DNA from: Cristatella mucedo
Lineage: Eukaryota > Bryozoa > Phylactolaemata > Cristatellidae
DNA: 60,000 nucleotides
Direction of reading: 5' to 3'
Assembly (NCBI GenBank): GCA_009760855.2
Contig: WPIO01000086.1
Location: 1,353,001-1,413,000, forward strand
Positions 45,080-54,345 of the stretch are shown here, piece after piece (position 1 is the stretch's first letter; every line of letters begins with the position of its first letter). A program made the position numbers and the translations under genes. Below the pieces are notes generated by a model. The model was given only the letters and a program-made list of their open reading frames with translations, did no database searches and was not told the origin of the DNA.

Positions 45080-47076
45080 TGGCCTAAAGTTCAGGCCGAA
45101 AAAAATGCAGGACGCTGGTGCGTTACCCGGCGGCGTCGGAGAGCCTGGCATTCACCATCGCCGGCTCCCCGGTTCCAATGCTGGGGGACGAGGAGGCGCA
45201 CCTATACCTAGGTGCCCCCCAGGGCTTCGCATACCCCCGGGCGGAGGTTGAGACGGCGACCTCCCTCCTCACCCGGGATATAGCTCTGCTCCAGTCGTCC
45301 CTATTGGCTCCGTGGCAGAAGATGGATGCTCTACGCACGTGATCCTTATGCCCAGACCAGAGTACCTGGGACGTGCGAAATGGCTCCAAAAGAAGCTCCT
45401 TGTCCCAGTCGACAGAGCGATCAAGGACTTCTGCAGGTCGGTTTGCTCCCTTCCTGACAGAGCCACTGTGGGCTTCTTTCACGCCTCACGCTCCAGTGGT
45501 GGCCTTGGCCTCCTCCCGCTCTCGCAGGATGTGGACATCCTTCGCGCCACGCACGCGTGCCGCATGGTCCTCTCCGGACTGGACGGTGGCAGGAATTGCT
45601 CTTGAGGGCCTTGATGGAGCCATAAAGGTCCTGAAAGGAACGCCCTCGGCCGAGGCCAGAACCATCTTCCTGTCGGGCGGTTCCTTTGAACATGCCGCAC
45701 ATGCGGGTTCAAGGTCGCTCTGGTCCGAGGCCCACCAGGCGCTCAGACGCCTGGGTGTTGGTGCCCAGTACGCCGATGGGAAGATCCAGCTCCACTGGAT
45801 CGAAGGAGACCATGAGCGCCCTCAGTTCGCGCCCTCCAACATGGTCTCCACCATCAGACAGGATCTGGCCAAGTCATGGGCGGCAGATTGGCGCGGGAGG
45901 CGCGATCAGGGGAAAGTGGCTCGCTGTCTGGCAACAGACAGCCACAGCAACACACACCACTTCCTCTTTTCGGGCCTCGGTGTCACTTTTGCTGCTTGGC
46001 GCTTTGTTTTCCGTGCCAGGCTGGGCCTCCTGCCGGTGGCTGCCGCCAGGGCCAGATTTGACCCCACGTCGGAGCACCTCTGCTGCAAGGGCTGCGGTCA
46101 GCGCGAGACGCTGCCGCACGTCCTGAACAACTGCCCAGGCATGATGGTCGCCATCACTGAACGGCACGACGCGGTCCTGAAACGGCTCCTTGAGGCGCTG
46201 CCTTGGGCACTGAGGAGGCACGCCCGAGTGGACCAGCACCATGAGCTCGACCCGATCTCGCATCGTCGCCCGGACCTGGTCATCGACACGAGTGCCTACG
46301 CGGTAGTGGTCGACGTAGCGGTCCCGTTCGACAACGGGGAGCTTGCGCTGGAGGTGGCAGCCGAAAGGAAGCTCCTCAAATACACGGAGCTGGTGGAGGA
46401 GCTTTGCGTCCGAGGACGCCAAGTGGAGAACTGTGCCTTCATCGTGGGCTCCCTCGGTGCCTGGCACCCTGAGAACGAGCGGACCCTGGCAGCCCTTAGG
46501 GTGAGCCAGCGCCACCGCAGGCTTCTCAGGAAGCTCTGCGTGGCGGACGCCATTAATGGCTCGGCCAGGGTCTGGCTGCGATTCGTGGGCACCGCAGACT
46601 GCCCACAAGAGGGAGTACGGCCGTCACAGGAGCCGCCTGCGCCCGGAGACGACGAGGCGACGCCCACAATGCACCGGACGGACGCCCCACCTACCTCTGG
46701 ATCGGAAAGGCATGGAGGAGAGCTGGCCCAGCCGGAGACTACACCACCCGCGATAGCTCCCCTCCAGAGTCCAGCTGGCTCGGTAGAGCGTGACATCCGG
46801 GCGAGAGCTCCAGAGAGAGCCAGTCAGCCACAGCCAGTAAGGCTCAGCGGCGCCGCCCTCCAACGGGCGGCGGCTCAGTACACTGCGGCGTGCCCTCGCG
46901 CACCACGCGCGACCGTGGTCGAGCCTGTGAGAAGGGCTACCCCGATCATGCTCGGGGTGCCCCAGCAAGCGCGCGCGACACACCCGAGGTTCGGCCACAT
47001 CCAGATCGCGATGCTGGTCCCACCCGAGATGTGCCTCGGAGGACCTAGGCCGACCATGTACCCCACCAGTTATTAA
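45080..47076 (+). pseudogene. Copy A ORF2: RT end, CCHC finger, restriction-like endonuclease
   Basis: ORF2 C-terminal half with frameshifts near 45340 and 45600; the last frame is open to 47076. Order: GLKFRPKK (end of RT palm, 45090); YLGAPQGFAYPRAEVETATS; the thumb LLQSSLLAPWQKMDALRT; the linker FFHASRSSGGLGLLPLSQDV; the zinc motif CKGCGQRETLPHVLNNC (46084-46134, C-x2-C-x7-H-x4-C); then the PD-(D/E)XK-like nuclease with RRPDLVID (Pro-Asp at 46269-46274), VVVDVAVPFD (second Asp at 46312) and ERKLLKY. This set is diagnostic of R2/NeSL/Utopia-group LINEs, whose nuclease cuts a specific target. Past the nuclease there is a roughly 170-residue proline-rich C-terminal extension. Confidence 0.85.
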
Positions 47077-47083
47077 TTAAAAA

Positions 47084-47100
47084 ATCTGTTGTTACCTACC
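47084..47100 (+). ncRNA. U2-like sequence at the 3' edge of copy A
   Basis: Reads atctgttgttacc, matching U2 from nt 39 (ATCTGTTCTTATC) at 11 of 13 positions before diverging. Expected if copy A was inserted between U2 nt 38 and 39. Short, so weaker than the copy B junction. Confidence 0.5.
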
Positions 47101-47246
47101 GAAGGATAGGTAAGCAGAGAGCCCGTTGGTGTGGCAGCACGTGGTCATGGGGTTTGACTGGCGTGACCACGTGGTGCAGCAACGGTTGAGGTGAGTTGCA
47201 GAAGGACGCTCGTGGTGGGCAGACTGTCGCCAACGATGGAGCAGCA

Positions 47247-47320
47247 CCTGGTGGATAATGTCAATGAGCGCCTGGTGGATAATGTCAATGAGTGCCTGGT
47301 GGATAATGTCAATGAGGACT
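47247..47320. repeat. 24-bp tandem repeat, 3 copies
   Basis: Three near-perfect copies of a unit containing 'cctggtggataatgtcaatg', in the 230-bp spacer between copy A's 3' edge and the next U2 5' end. Confidence 0.9.
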
Positions 47321-47330
47321 GACGATCGGT

Positions 47331-47422
47331 ATAGCTTCTCGGCCTTATGGCTAAGATCAAAGTGTAGTACCTTATGGCTAAGATCAAAGTGTAGTACCTT
47401 ATGGCTAAGATCAAAGTGTAGT
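47331..47422 (+). ncRNA. U2 snRNA nt 1-38 plus two extra target repeats
   Basis: 47331-47368 matches U2 nt 1-38 with one mismatch (ATA for ATC at the start) and stops at GTGTAGT. Two more 27-bp units follow (47369-47395 and 47396-47422). Each is 'ac' plus U2 nt 14-38 and again stops at GTGTAGT. Copy B begins at 47423. The U2 gene is disrupted and not functional here. Confidence 0.88.
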
Positions 47423-48668
47423 GGGGAAGGGACCCGGCCTTAGGCCGCCGCTTAGGCAGGGCCGGAAGCCGCCGCTGGGTCAGAGGAATTTCCTTCCTAC
47501 TGCCCGAGCCGTGACTCGTTAGTGCCTGTGGGTAGTCTCTCTCGATTCCCCTAGTTAGTGTGAATCTTTTACTGGTAGTTTTGTGTGCGAACGCTTTCGG
47601 GTTCGGTATTTGTACACGTTCCCGTGTTGTGCCTTTGTTCCGCCTTGCGGAGCCCCGCCCACCGGTTGTTTCGACAATACCGTCGAATCCGGTGCCTGTC
47701 TGTGTAAGATTTTGTCTTAGCCTGTGTAATATTTAAATTGTTACAGTATTAGTGTAAGTTGCATGCGCATACGCCCTTGGTCTTAGCTTTTAGTCGCCAC
47801 GCGGTCGCGTCCTCGGACCCGCGGCAGGGTAGCCCCGCCCACCGGGTATTCCGGCGATAAAGTCGAATCCGGAGCGGGTTTGCAATCCTTTCCAGTAGTC
47901 TTAGCCTTTTATTTGCATTCTCCACCACCTCGTACTAGCCCTGTATCTTTCTACCCCCGGGATCTTTCTAACCCCGGCCGGTAGAGCAGGTAGGCCGCGG
48001 CTTCCCCCGTCCGCGCCGGCTCCATTCCGGTCGCGTACCTTTCCGCTTAGAGGGGTCGTCCTGCGCCTAAAGAGTGATTAAAAGTACAAAAGACTTATAT
48101 ACTAACGTATTCTCTTTACTTCAGCCCTCTCCGCTGCCGTTAAGCTTTAGTTAGCCTCTCCTCCGGCTGTTGACAACAACAGCTGAGCGCCCCCCCCATA
48201 GATAGTAGGGGCTAAATTTTTGTACTTCCTGCCCGGTGTTTGCGAGCTTGCCGCGCGCTTGCGACCTTTAGGGACATATCGCTCCAGTTAAGCTTATAGA
48301 GCTCCTGTCCCGATACTTATTGATCTTTTATGTGGTAGGATTCGCTTATAGACCCGCCAAGCGTGATACCCCACCCCCAAGCCCGCCCGCCCGGCAAGGG
48401 CGGCATGGGTCGCTAGCCTGGTACTCATAGCCTGTAGAGCTTTACTTCCCCCCCCCCTATAGATAAGACCCCCCTCCCGCCCTAACAGACACCCCCCAGG
48501 CACCTTGTCTGACTTTACAACCGCCCCTCCACTAGTGCCGAGGCAATTGCGCCTGCTGGTTCGGCATGTAAGCCCGCCTGGAGCCAACAGTGCTGTGTCT
48601 CGCTGCCTCCCATAAGGCCTGCCCCCCTCCAAGGGGGCCCCCTCCGCCCAGCTGAGCTGGTCAGTAAA
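47423..48668 (+). promoter_or_regulatory. 5' UTR of copy B with repeated GC-rich blocks
   Basis: Starts ggggaagggacccggcc. A block at 47430-47490 can form CCGGCC/GGCCGG and GGCC-tta-GGCC stems and is conserved in copy C (56803-56870). Two imperfect repeats of 'agccccgcccaccgg...gtcgaatccgg' lie at 47650-47695 and 47831-47875. A block at 47975-48240 (ccccggccggtagagc... to catagatagtagggg) is conserved at 56320-56575. Runs of C (8-18) occur at 48187, 48450 and 48691. Confidence 0.6.
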
Positions 48669-48726
48669 ATGCCGGCCCCCCCAAAAAACACCCCCCCCCC
48701 CCCCCCCCGGTGCGCTGCCTTCCCAA

Positions 48727-49953
48727 GTGGCCCCCCAGAGACCAGCGAGCCTATCGTATGCGGCTGCTGCAGGTGTGCCTGCCCTCGAGCAGGTGTTCGG
48801 AGGGATATCCCCACCCTCGGGAGGAGACCCTCTCCAAGTAGTGATCCCGGCCTCGGTCCCGGGCTGCAGAGGGTTCGAGATACAGTCGATAGACGAGATC
48901 TTGGGCGTGAGGAATGGTGTATCGACCCTACGTGGCTTGCACTACAGCTTTAACTACAAACTGCGGAAGCAGTTTGAGCTGGGCTTCTCAACCGAGGCCC
49001 AAGCAAAAGAGGCGGCAGCAGTCATGGTTAAATCTTTTCCAGGAGCGAGGCACCAGGTCGACCGCTCTATTGTGGTCACGCTGATAGGGATTCACCCTAG
49101 AGTCAAAGTGGAGGTGGTGGCAGCAGCACTGTCTGCCTATGGCAAAGTGCTGAGACACAAATTGGGCACCTATAGGGGCACCAACATCGCGAACGGGAAC
49201 AGACAGATCCTGTTCGAGATGGAGAAACCCCTCCCCCTCTCGATGTCCTTTGAGGGCAGCGAGGGCCTGGTGGCGGTTAGGTACATGGGCATGCCAACCC
49301 CGTGCGGACAGTGTGGCCAAGCCGGCCACAAGGCGCTGCTATGCCCAAATAGGGTCTGCAATGGGTGCAGCCAACTAGGGCACTACATGGCAGACTGCCC
49401 CCTGGTGAAGTGTTTCCGGTGCAGGAAACCAGGCCACGTGGCTCGCTCCTGCACCGTTGCGCAGAAATGCGGTGTGTGCAGGGCCGAGGGGCACTCGAGC
49501 AAGGAGTGCCAGAAGAGCAGGCCTAGGCGAAAGGCAATCTTGGAGACTTCCTGGGCGTCAGACGCCGATGAGGAGGCCCTCCTGAGTGCGGCTGCAGAAG
49601 CCGAAAAAGCCCTGGCCACACTCCCAGCAGTGCCTGGGGGGGGAGGCCCTGAGTGCCCCCCCCCCCTAGGCGCCCTCCCTAGGCGCCCACCTGTGGCTGC
49701 CCTCCCCCCCCCCGTGGAGAAGGCCTCAGTGGACTTGGTGGACACCCAGAGCGTATCCTCTGAGGAGCCCGCCAGCCCTTTGGGATCACTCCGCATAGCG
49801 GACCTGAGCGACCTGGAGGAAATGTCGGAGTCGGACGACGATGACACGGTCCTGCAGGGTGGAGTGGACTCAATGCCAGCTGCTCAGAGCACACCAGCCC
49901 AGACTGGGAAACGGACTGGCCGTGCTACCAATCCAGCATCTCCCCTCAGATAG
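48727..49953 (+). CDS. Utopia-like ORF1 protein of copy B (four CCHC knuckles)
   Basis: A 408-codon open frame; the given first codon is GTG, so the true start must be elsewhere. ATG 48669 (MPAPPKN) lies upstream in a different frame, separated by a run of about 18 C. A one-base change in that run would join them. The protein has an N-terminal RRM-like region (FELGFSTEAQAKEAAAVMVK, VDRSIVVTLIGIHPRVKVEV, AALSAYGKVL), then four zinc knuckles: CGQCGQAGHKALLC, CNGCSQLGHYMADC, CFRCRKPGHVARSC, CGVCRAEGHSSKEC. An Ala/Pro and an acidic Ser-rich tail (SESDDDD) follow. It should bind element RNA. A frameshift at about 49950 moves the last roughly 35 codons (RPPEGRGKTPKPKNA, stop at 50062) to another frame. 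Confidence 0.8.
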   Translation: MAPQRPASLSYAAAAGVPALEQVFGGISPPSGGDPLQVVIPASVPGCRGFEIQSIDEILGVRNGVSTLRGLHYSFNYKLRKQFELGFSTEAQAKEAAAVMVKSFPGARHQVDRSIVVTLIGIHPRVKVEVVAAALSAYGKVLRHKLGTYRGTNIANGNRQILFEMEKPLPLSMSFEGSEGLVAVRYMGMPTPCGQCGQAGHKALLCPNRVCNGCSQLGHYMADCPLVKCFRCRKPGHVARSCTVAQKCGVCRAEGHSSKECQKSRPRRKAILETSWASDADEEALLSAAAEAEKALATLPAVPGGGGPECPPPLGALPRRPPVAALPPPVEKASVDLVDTQSVSSEEPASPLGSLRIADLSDLEEMSESDDDDTVLQGGVDSMPAAQSTPAQTGKRTGRATNPASPLR

Positions 49954-50066
49954 GGATAGTGACTCCTCTTCCCAGACAAACTCGCGCTCCAGGACGAAGG
50001 CCACCCTAGTAAATAGGCCTCCGGAGGGTAGAGGGAAGACCCCTAAGCCCAAGAATGCCTAGGTGA

Positions 50067-51738
50067 ATGGCTAGTGCCCCCCTGGTAGATCGGGAGGAGG
50101 AGGGAGTGGAGGACCCGAGGCCAGAGCCAGATCCAGACGAGCCCTCCGGCTTCGTGGAGAGCTGGAGCGAAACCATCGCGACCTGCATGGCAGCTAGGGA
50201 CTGGGAAGGCTTCTGCCGCTCCGTGGCCGAGATGTCCTCTGCATGGCTTACACTTGCTCGTCGCCTAGTTAGGCATAGGCTTCAGCTTGGCAAGTCGAGC
50301 GCTTGCGCTTCCCCAGCCTCGAACCACCGACCGCCGGCGAGCCAGCCCCCCCTTCCAAGAGGGGCTGGAGCCCGCAACAGGCCTCGAGGCTGCAGAAACT
50401 GTACCGCTGCAACCGTGGCAGAGCAGTACGCAGCGTGCTTCAGCCAATGCCCACGACCTTCTCGGGCGACCGTGCCACTTGCCGCGAATTCTGGCTTAAG
50501 GAGGCTGAGGCTAGACCAGTCGACACAGCGAGTCTACGACGTACAATGGCCAGGATAATGGATGCGAGAGAGCCCAACCACAAGATCGGGTTCTCACTGC
50601 CCCCCTGCAGAAGACCTAGGTGGCAGCTAGGCTTCGCAGGGCCAGCAACACGTCCCCAGGGGCCGACAGGCTTGAGTACCGTCATCTGAATGCAGTGGAT
50701 GCCCACTGCAGCCTTGTCACAGAGGTCCTGAATGGCTGTTTACTGTTTGGCGATGTCCCCCCCAGACTGGAAGACGGTCCTAATCCACAAAAGGGGGACC
50801 CAACTTACCCGGGTAACTTCCGCCCGATCACGCTGCTGCCAACCATGTACAAGCTCCTGTGGGGATGCCTGGCCGCGCGCCTCACAGCCTTTTCTCGCGA
50901 GCATGCGCTCCTTTCCCCGCAACAGAAGGGCTTCCTGCCGGGCTGCGAGGGCTGCCTCGAACAGTCCTTTCTGGTCGAATCAGCTCTCCGAGACGTCACA
51001 AAGAGGAAGAGGTCCCTCTGCAGTGCCTTCATGGATCTCCAGAACGCCTTCCCCAGTGTCCCGCACGACTCTCTCTTCGAGACTCTGCAGAAAGTGGAGC
51101 AGCAACTGATCGACCTCGTCCGCCAAGATATATCAAGGATCGACGATTGTGTTGCACCTAGGCTCGGAGTCGCTGGCTCCCTTCCCATCGATTGCTGGAG
51201 TCAGGTAGGGCGACCTGCTTTCGCCCATTCTGTTCGACGCGGTCATGGAGCCGCTAGTGTGCTAGCTTGCTTCTGCCTCCGACAGGCACGGCTACCGCCT
51301 TGGCTCAGCAAACCTGTATGTGTGCCCATTAGCAGATGGCTCTCTTAGCCACCAGCTTACAGCGGCTCCTTCACCAGGCTGCCACTACTGGGGCGAGGGT
51401 AGGCCTGACCTTTCGCCCAGGTAAGTCACATTCTGCTGTGGCAGTAGCTGACAGCTCTGCCTTCACGATTGCAAGTGCCGAGATCCTGCTCATGGCGGAA
51501 CCTAAACCTTTCGGCAAAGGAAAACGTCACCAAGTATCAGGGCCTTGCAGACGCCCTGCTTCGACAAGTACACGAGACGGTGACACTCGTACCCTTCGTC
51601 ATAGGCGCCCTAGGCGCCTTGTGGCTGCCAACGAGTCGTGCCTGAGCGCTCTCGCTGTCGCGAAGGCCAACCGAGGCCTGGGTGGCGATGACCCCGAGGG
51701 TCATTCCCCCTATGTGTACCTAGGCCCGGCTGTGTAAC
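50067..51738 (+). pseudogene. Utopia-like ORF2 of copy B, RT with internal deletion
   Basis: ATG 50067 follows the ORF1 stop (TAG 50060-50062) by 4 nt. The N-terminus (VESWSETIATCMAARDWEGF) matches copy C. In shifted frames come LQKLYRCNRGRAVRSVLQ, NTSPGADRLEYRHLNAVDAH, GNFRPITLLPTMYKLL, LLSPQQKGFLPGCEGCLEQS and FMDLQNAFPSVPHDSLF (RT motif with the first catalytic Asp), then GLTFRPGKSHSAV. Near 51505 the sequence jumps to KYQGLADALLRQV...ALGALWLP, which matches the end of the nuclease in copy A (KYTELVEELCVRG...SLGAWHP). The YxDD region is degraded. Not functional. Confidence 0.8.
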
Positions 51739-51764
51739 CTTTGTCATAAAATAAAACTTTCCTA

Positions 51765-51781
51765 ATCTGTTATTATCAGCT
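51765..51781 (+). ncRNA. U2 snRNA nt 39-55 at the 3' edge of copy B
   Basis: ATCTGTTATTATCAGCT matches U2 nt 39-55 at 16 of 17 positions, starting exactly at the base after the one where the 5' flank ends. The remaining U2 sequence is lost. A fragment of another ORF1 follows directly. Confidence 0.75.
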
Positions 51782-52020
51782 CGACACCCTCGAAGATTAA
51801 GAAGATCCTCAAGATGCGGTTCAGGAGTGAGAGTGAGGCTAAACCGCAGCCGTCCGAGTAAAGACATAACCGGGCACCAGGTTGATCGCTCAATAGTAGT
51901 CACTCTGGTCGGGATCCACCCTTGGGTACAAGCAGAAGTGGTGGCAGCAATGCTGTCATGCTATGGGAAGGTGCTGAAGCACAAAAGGGGCACCTATAGA
52001 GGGACAGCCATAGCAAAGTG
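51782..52020 (+). pseudogene. Utopia-like ORF1 fragment (separate copy)
   Basis: Reads KIKKILKMRFRSESEAK and, after a shift, GHQVDRSIVVTLVGIHPWVQ then AEVVAAMLSCYGKVLKHKRG TYRGTAIAK. This is collinear with the middle of ORF1 in copy B and about as close to B as B is to C. It breaks off at about 52020 and AT-rich DNA follows. Confidence 0.8.
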
Positions 52021-54261
52021 CAGCCTCTCATGCTGCTTATTGGTTCAAGTGCATCACAAATCACATGCCATCAAAAAAGGGGAGCTGGCAAGAAACTGTT
52101 GAGTCCTCTGACAAATGCCTTTGATTAAGAGGAGGATATAAGGCCAACCCACAACTTGGCTAAGTGGCAAAAAGTAGTGGCCATTTTGTGTCGTGAAGAA
52201 GAATAAGAAGGCTTCTGCATTCTCAATGTCTTCCTAATCTGAGGTGTTTATATAGTGACAACATCACCTTGTCCAAGTGAACTAGTATTCAAAACAAATA
52301 CCTTGGCCAGAAAATAAATAGCTATGCACTAGTCGTATGTAGAGATGGCCCGACTCGGGTAAGCAACCACACGAAATCACTGCCAGAGCTGAACAGCAAG
52401 TGAACTATAACACGGGTTCAACAGTGCACACACAAAAGTAACGATTCCATAAAGAAATCAATTAAAATCCATTCAAGCAAAAGTCATAATGTGCCCCAGT
52501 GAGCTTTTGACTCGAAACCACACTAATTTCACTAAAAACCTAGACCTGGCAAGGAGCATTACTAAATTAATTCCAACCGTCTGGAAAGCCCACGTTTAAG
52601 ATTTCAGACCCAGTAAAATGAAAGACTGCATTGTGATCCAAATCTTAGTCGAATGAATTTAGTCAAAATTAAACGAAATATGAGTCTACATAAATCAATG
52701 TAAGAAAGGGTAGCTCAAAACCTACAGACCAAGGCATTAATGTATCGTGAAATTAATAATGCTATGCAATCAAGTTGCCAGATATGGCAGAAACAAATCC
52801 TTAAAAATATATACATTCATTGCAAAAAAAACTAGTGCGGCTGAGCACAATGACTGCTGGGCATTTAAGGAGAGCCATTTAGCTAAGCAAACAAAAACAA
52901 ACCCGGCATTCTAAAATTGACTCTGGACGACCTTCCATAGCTGACCGTAAAGATGGGTGCACATGTGGCAGGTTGGCTAGGTGGCATCAGCTGTGGCAGT
53001 AAGGCTCACTTGCCAACTCCAGCCTGTGGTCAGGCCACTCAAATATTTGAGCATAGTTAAGCAAGGAATACGAACGAGGCCAAACTGTTAAAATTTGCCC
53101 CCCCCCCACCGCCCGACACTGTTTACGGCTCAGACCTCAACTGCCAGCCCGAGAGAATGGGGGACCACGTGGGGTGAGCCTACAGGTGCATATAGGTGCA
53201 GAGCCTGAATGGAAATTTTCTCTCAAGTGAACAATGTTTCCATGAGAAAACTCAAAATGATAATGGGGCACTGCATAATTTCATACCGATAGAAACTACA
53301 AAGAAAGACTTGGGGGTTCATGTCACAAGTATGGCTGACAGTCTCTGGTGATTGTTTGCATGGAAATGAGGGGATGTAGGGTCAAGCAACTGTGTTCAGG
53401 AGGTTAGGCATTCCTGCAGGAATTTAGATTAAACTACTTATGGATAGATATTACCCACAGAGCATAAAAAATGCCCAAGCCAGGACAAGATGGGGCAAAA
53501 TGAACTTTGACATATAGCGAATACACGAACAACTAACGACAACTCTTACTGCACCGATGAAGGATCGTTTTAGTTGCAGCTCACTAGAGAGCTCCTACAC
53601 CAAGTACGGTTGAGTTGTTAACATGCCTGTCACTGAGTAGTGCCTTGGTCAGAGCAGAAGGACTGCCTTTTCCAATGCCTGTCTTTGTGAGTGCTCTGCA
53701 GCTGCTTCTGCAGATGCAAAAATGATGAATGCTTGGCATAGTATTGAAAAACCAAATTTTTACCTGTTATGATAACTGATTTCACTCTTGAGCTCCTCCA
53801 GAAAAATAGTACAACTACATGACACTTATTTATACAATTATGCCACAATTGCTCAGGCAATTCACCGAAGTGGATTTGGAATCACAGCTTCCGACGATGA
53901 ACATTGAACACGACCCCACACCGAGTTGAGAACAACCAACAGTAAGGATGTGCTGCTCAATGGGACCGATAATAATTGGCTAACAAGGTCACGGTGGGCC
54001 AAACCACTTCGAAGACACTCAAACAAGCCCAAAAACCACCGTAAGGAAAAACGAATTTCAAAAAGACGGGATTTCGAGACGTCTCACTAAATTCAAACGT
54101 GTAAAATACAAACAGTCTTGAGTTCTAAACCGATAAAAACGACCTTTTCGTACTATTTGGGTAGTACTTAAAACTTAAACCCTGAAACTTGATCTAGCAC
54201 CCAAATATATTATTATTAAGTAGCTAAAAACTGCTAGATCGAGATCAACCCTTCGATCGAG
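52021..54261. other. Unassigned AT-rich stretch
   Basis: No gene or repeat recognised. A short C-run lies at 53099-53112. Confidence 0.4.
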
Positions 54262-54345
54262 CTTCATTTGCACTTAATGTAAAATGCCCAGAGAGAAATG
54301 ATCTCTCAGAGGGTGCTACATCAAGTGCATTATTAAATTAATATT
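54262..54345 (+). mobile_element. L2-A LINE minimal 3' end
   Basis: Plus strand: 'tgcacttaatgtaaaatgcc', hairpin remnant (agagagaaatgatctctcag), 'catcaagtgcattattaaat'. About 80 bp and diverged. Confidence 0.7.

Larger units (their letters stand above)
44684..47083 (+). mobile_element. Utopia-like LINE copy A, 5'-truncated
   Basis: RLE-type LINE remnant lying between U2 nt 1-29 (44655-44683) and U2-like sequence resuming at about nt 39 (47084-47096). Only the 3' end of ORF2 remains. The first roughly 380 bp (44684-45060) do not match ORF2 on the plus strand. They contain a 21-bp tandem repeat (about 44727-44795) and an Arg/Ser-rich minus-strand frame. The known U2-targeted LINE lineage is Utopia; the nuclease type and target agree with that. 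Confidence 0.75.
47423..51764 (+). mobile_element. Utopia-like LINE copy B, full ends, internal deletion
   Basis: 4.34 kb, plus strand, inserted exactly between U2 nt 38 (…GTAGT, 47422) and nt 39 (ATCTG…, 51765). It carries a 1.25-kb structured 5' UTR, ORF1 with four zinc knuckles, ORF2 with RT, a short 3' UTR with ataaaataaaac, and no poly(A) tail. About 51500 marks an internal deletion that removes the RT thumb, the CCHC finger and the nuclease active site, so the copy cannot move by itself. Confidence 0.85.

Noticed and set aside
45874-46608. 244-codon minus-strand frame and several others over 45.4-47.0 kb
   Set aside because: Antisense shadows of copy A ORF2 in GC-rich DNA; the plus strand carries the conserved CCHC and nuclease motifs.
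44655-47422. Functional U2 snRNA gene
   Set aside because: Both U2 5' ends are cut off at nt 29 or 38 and the Sm site and 3' stem-loops are nowhere downstream.
49383-49847. 154-codon minus-strand frame
   Set aside because: Antisense of the ORF1 zinc knuckles of copy B.
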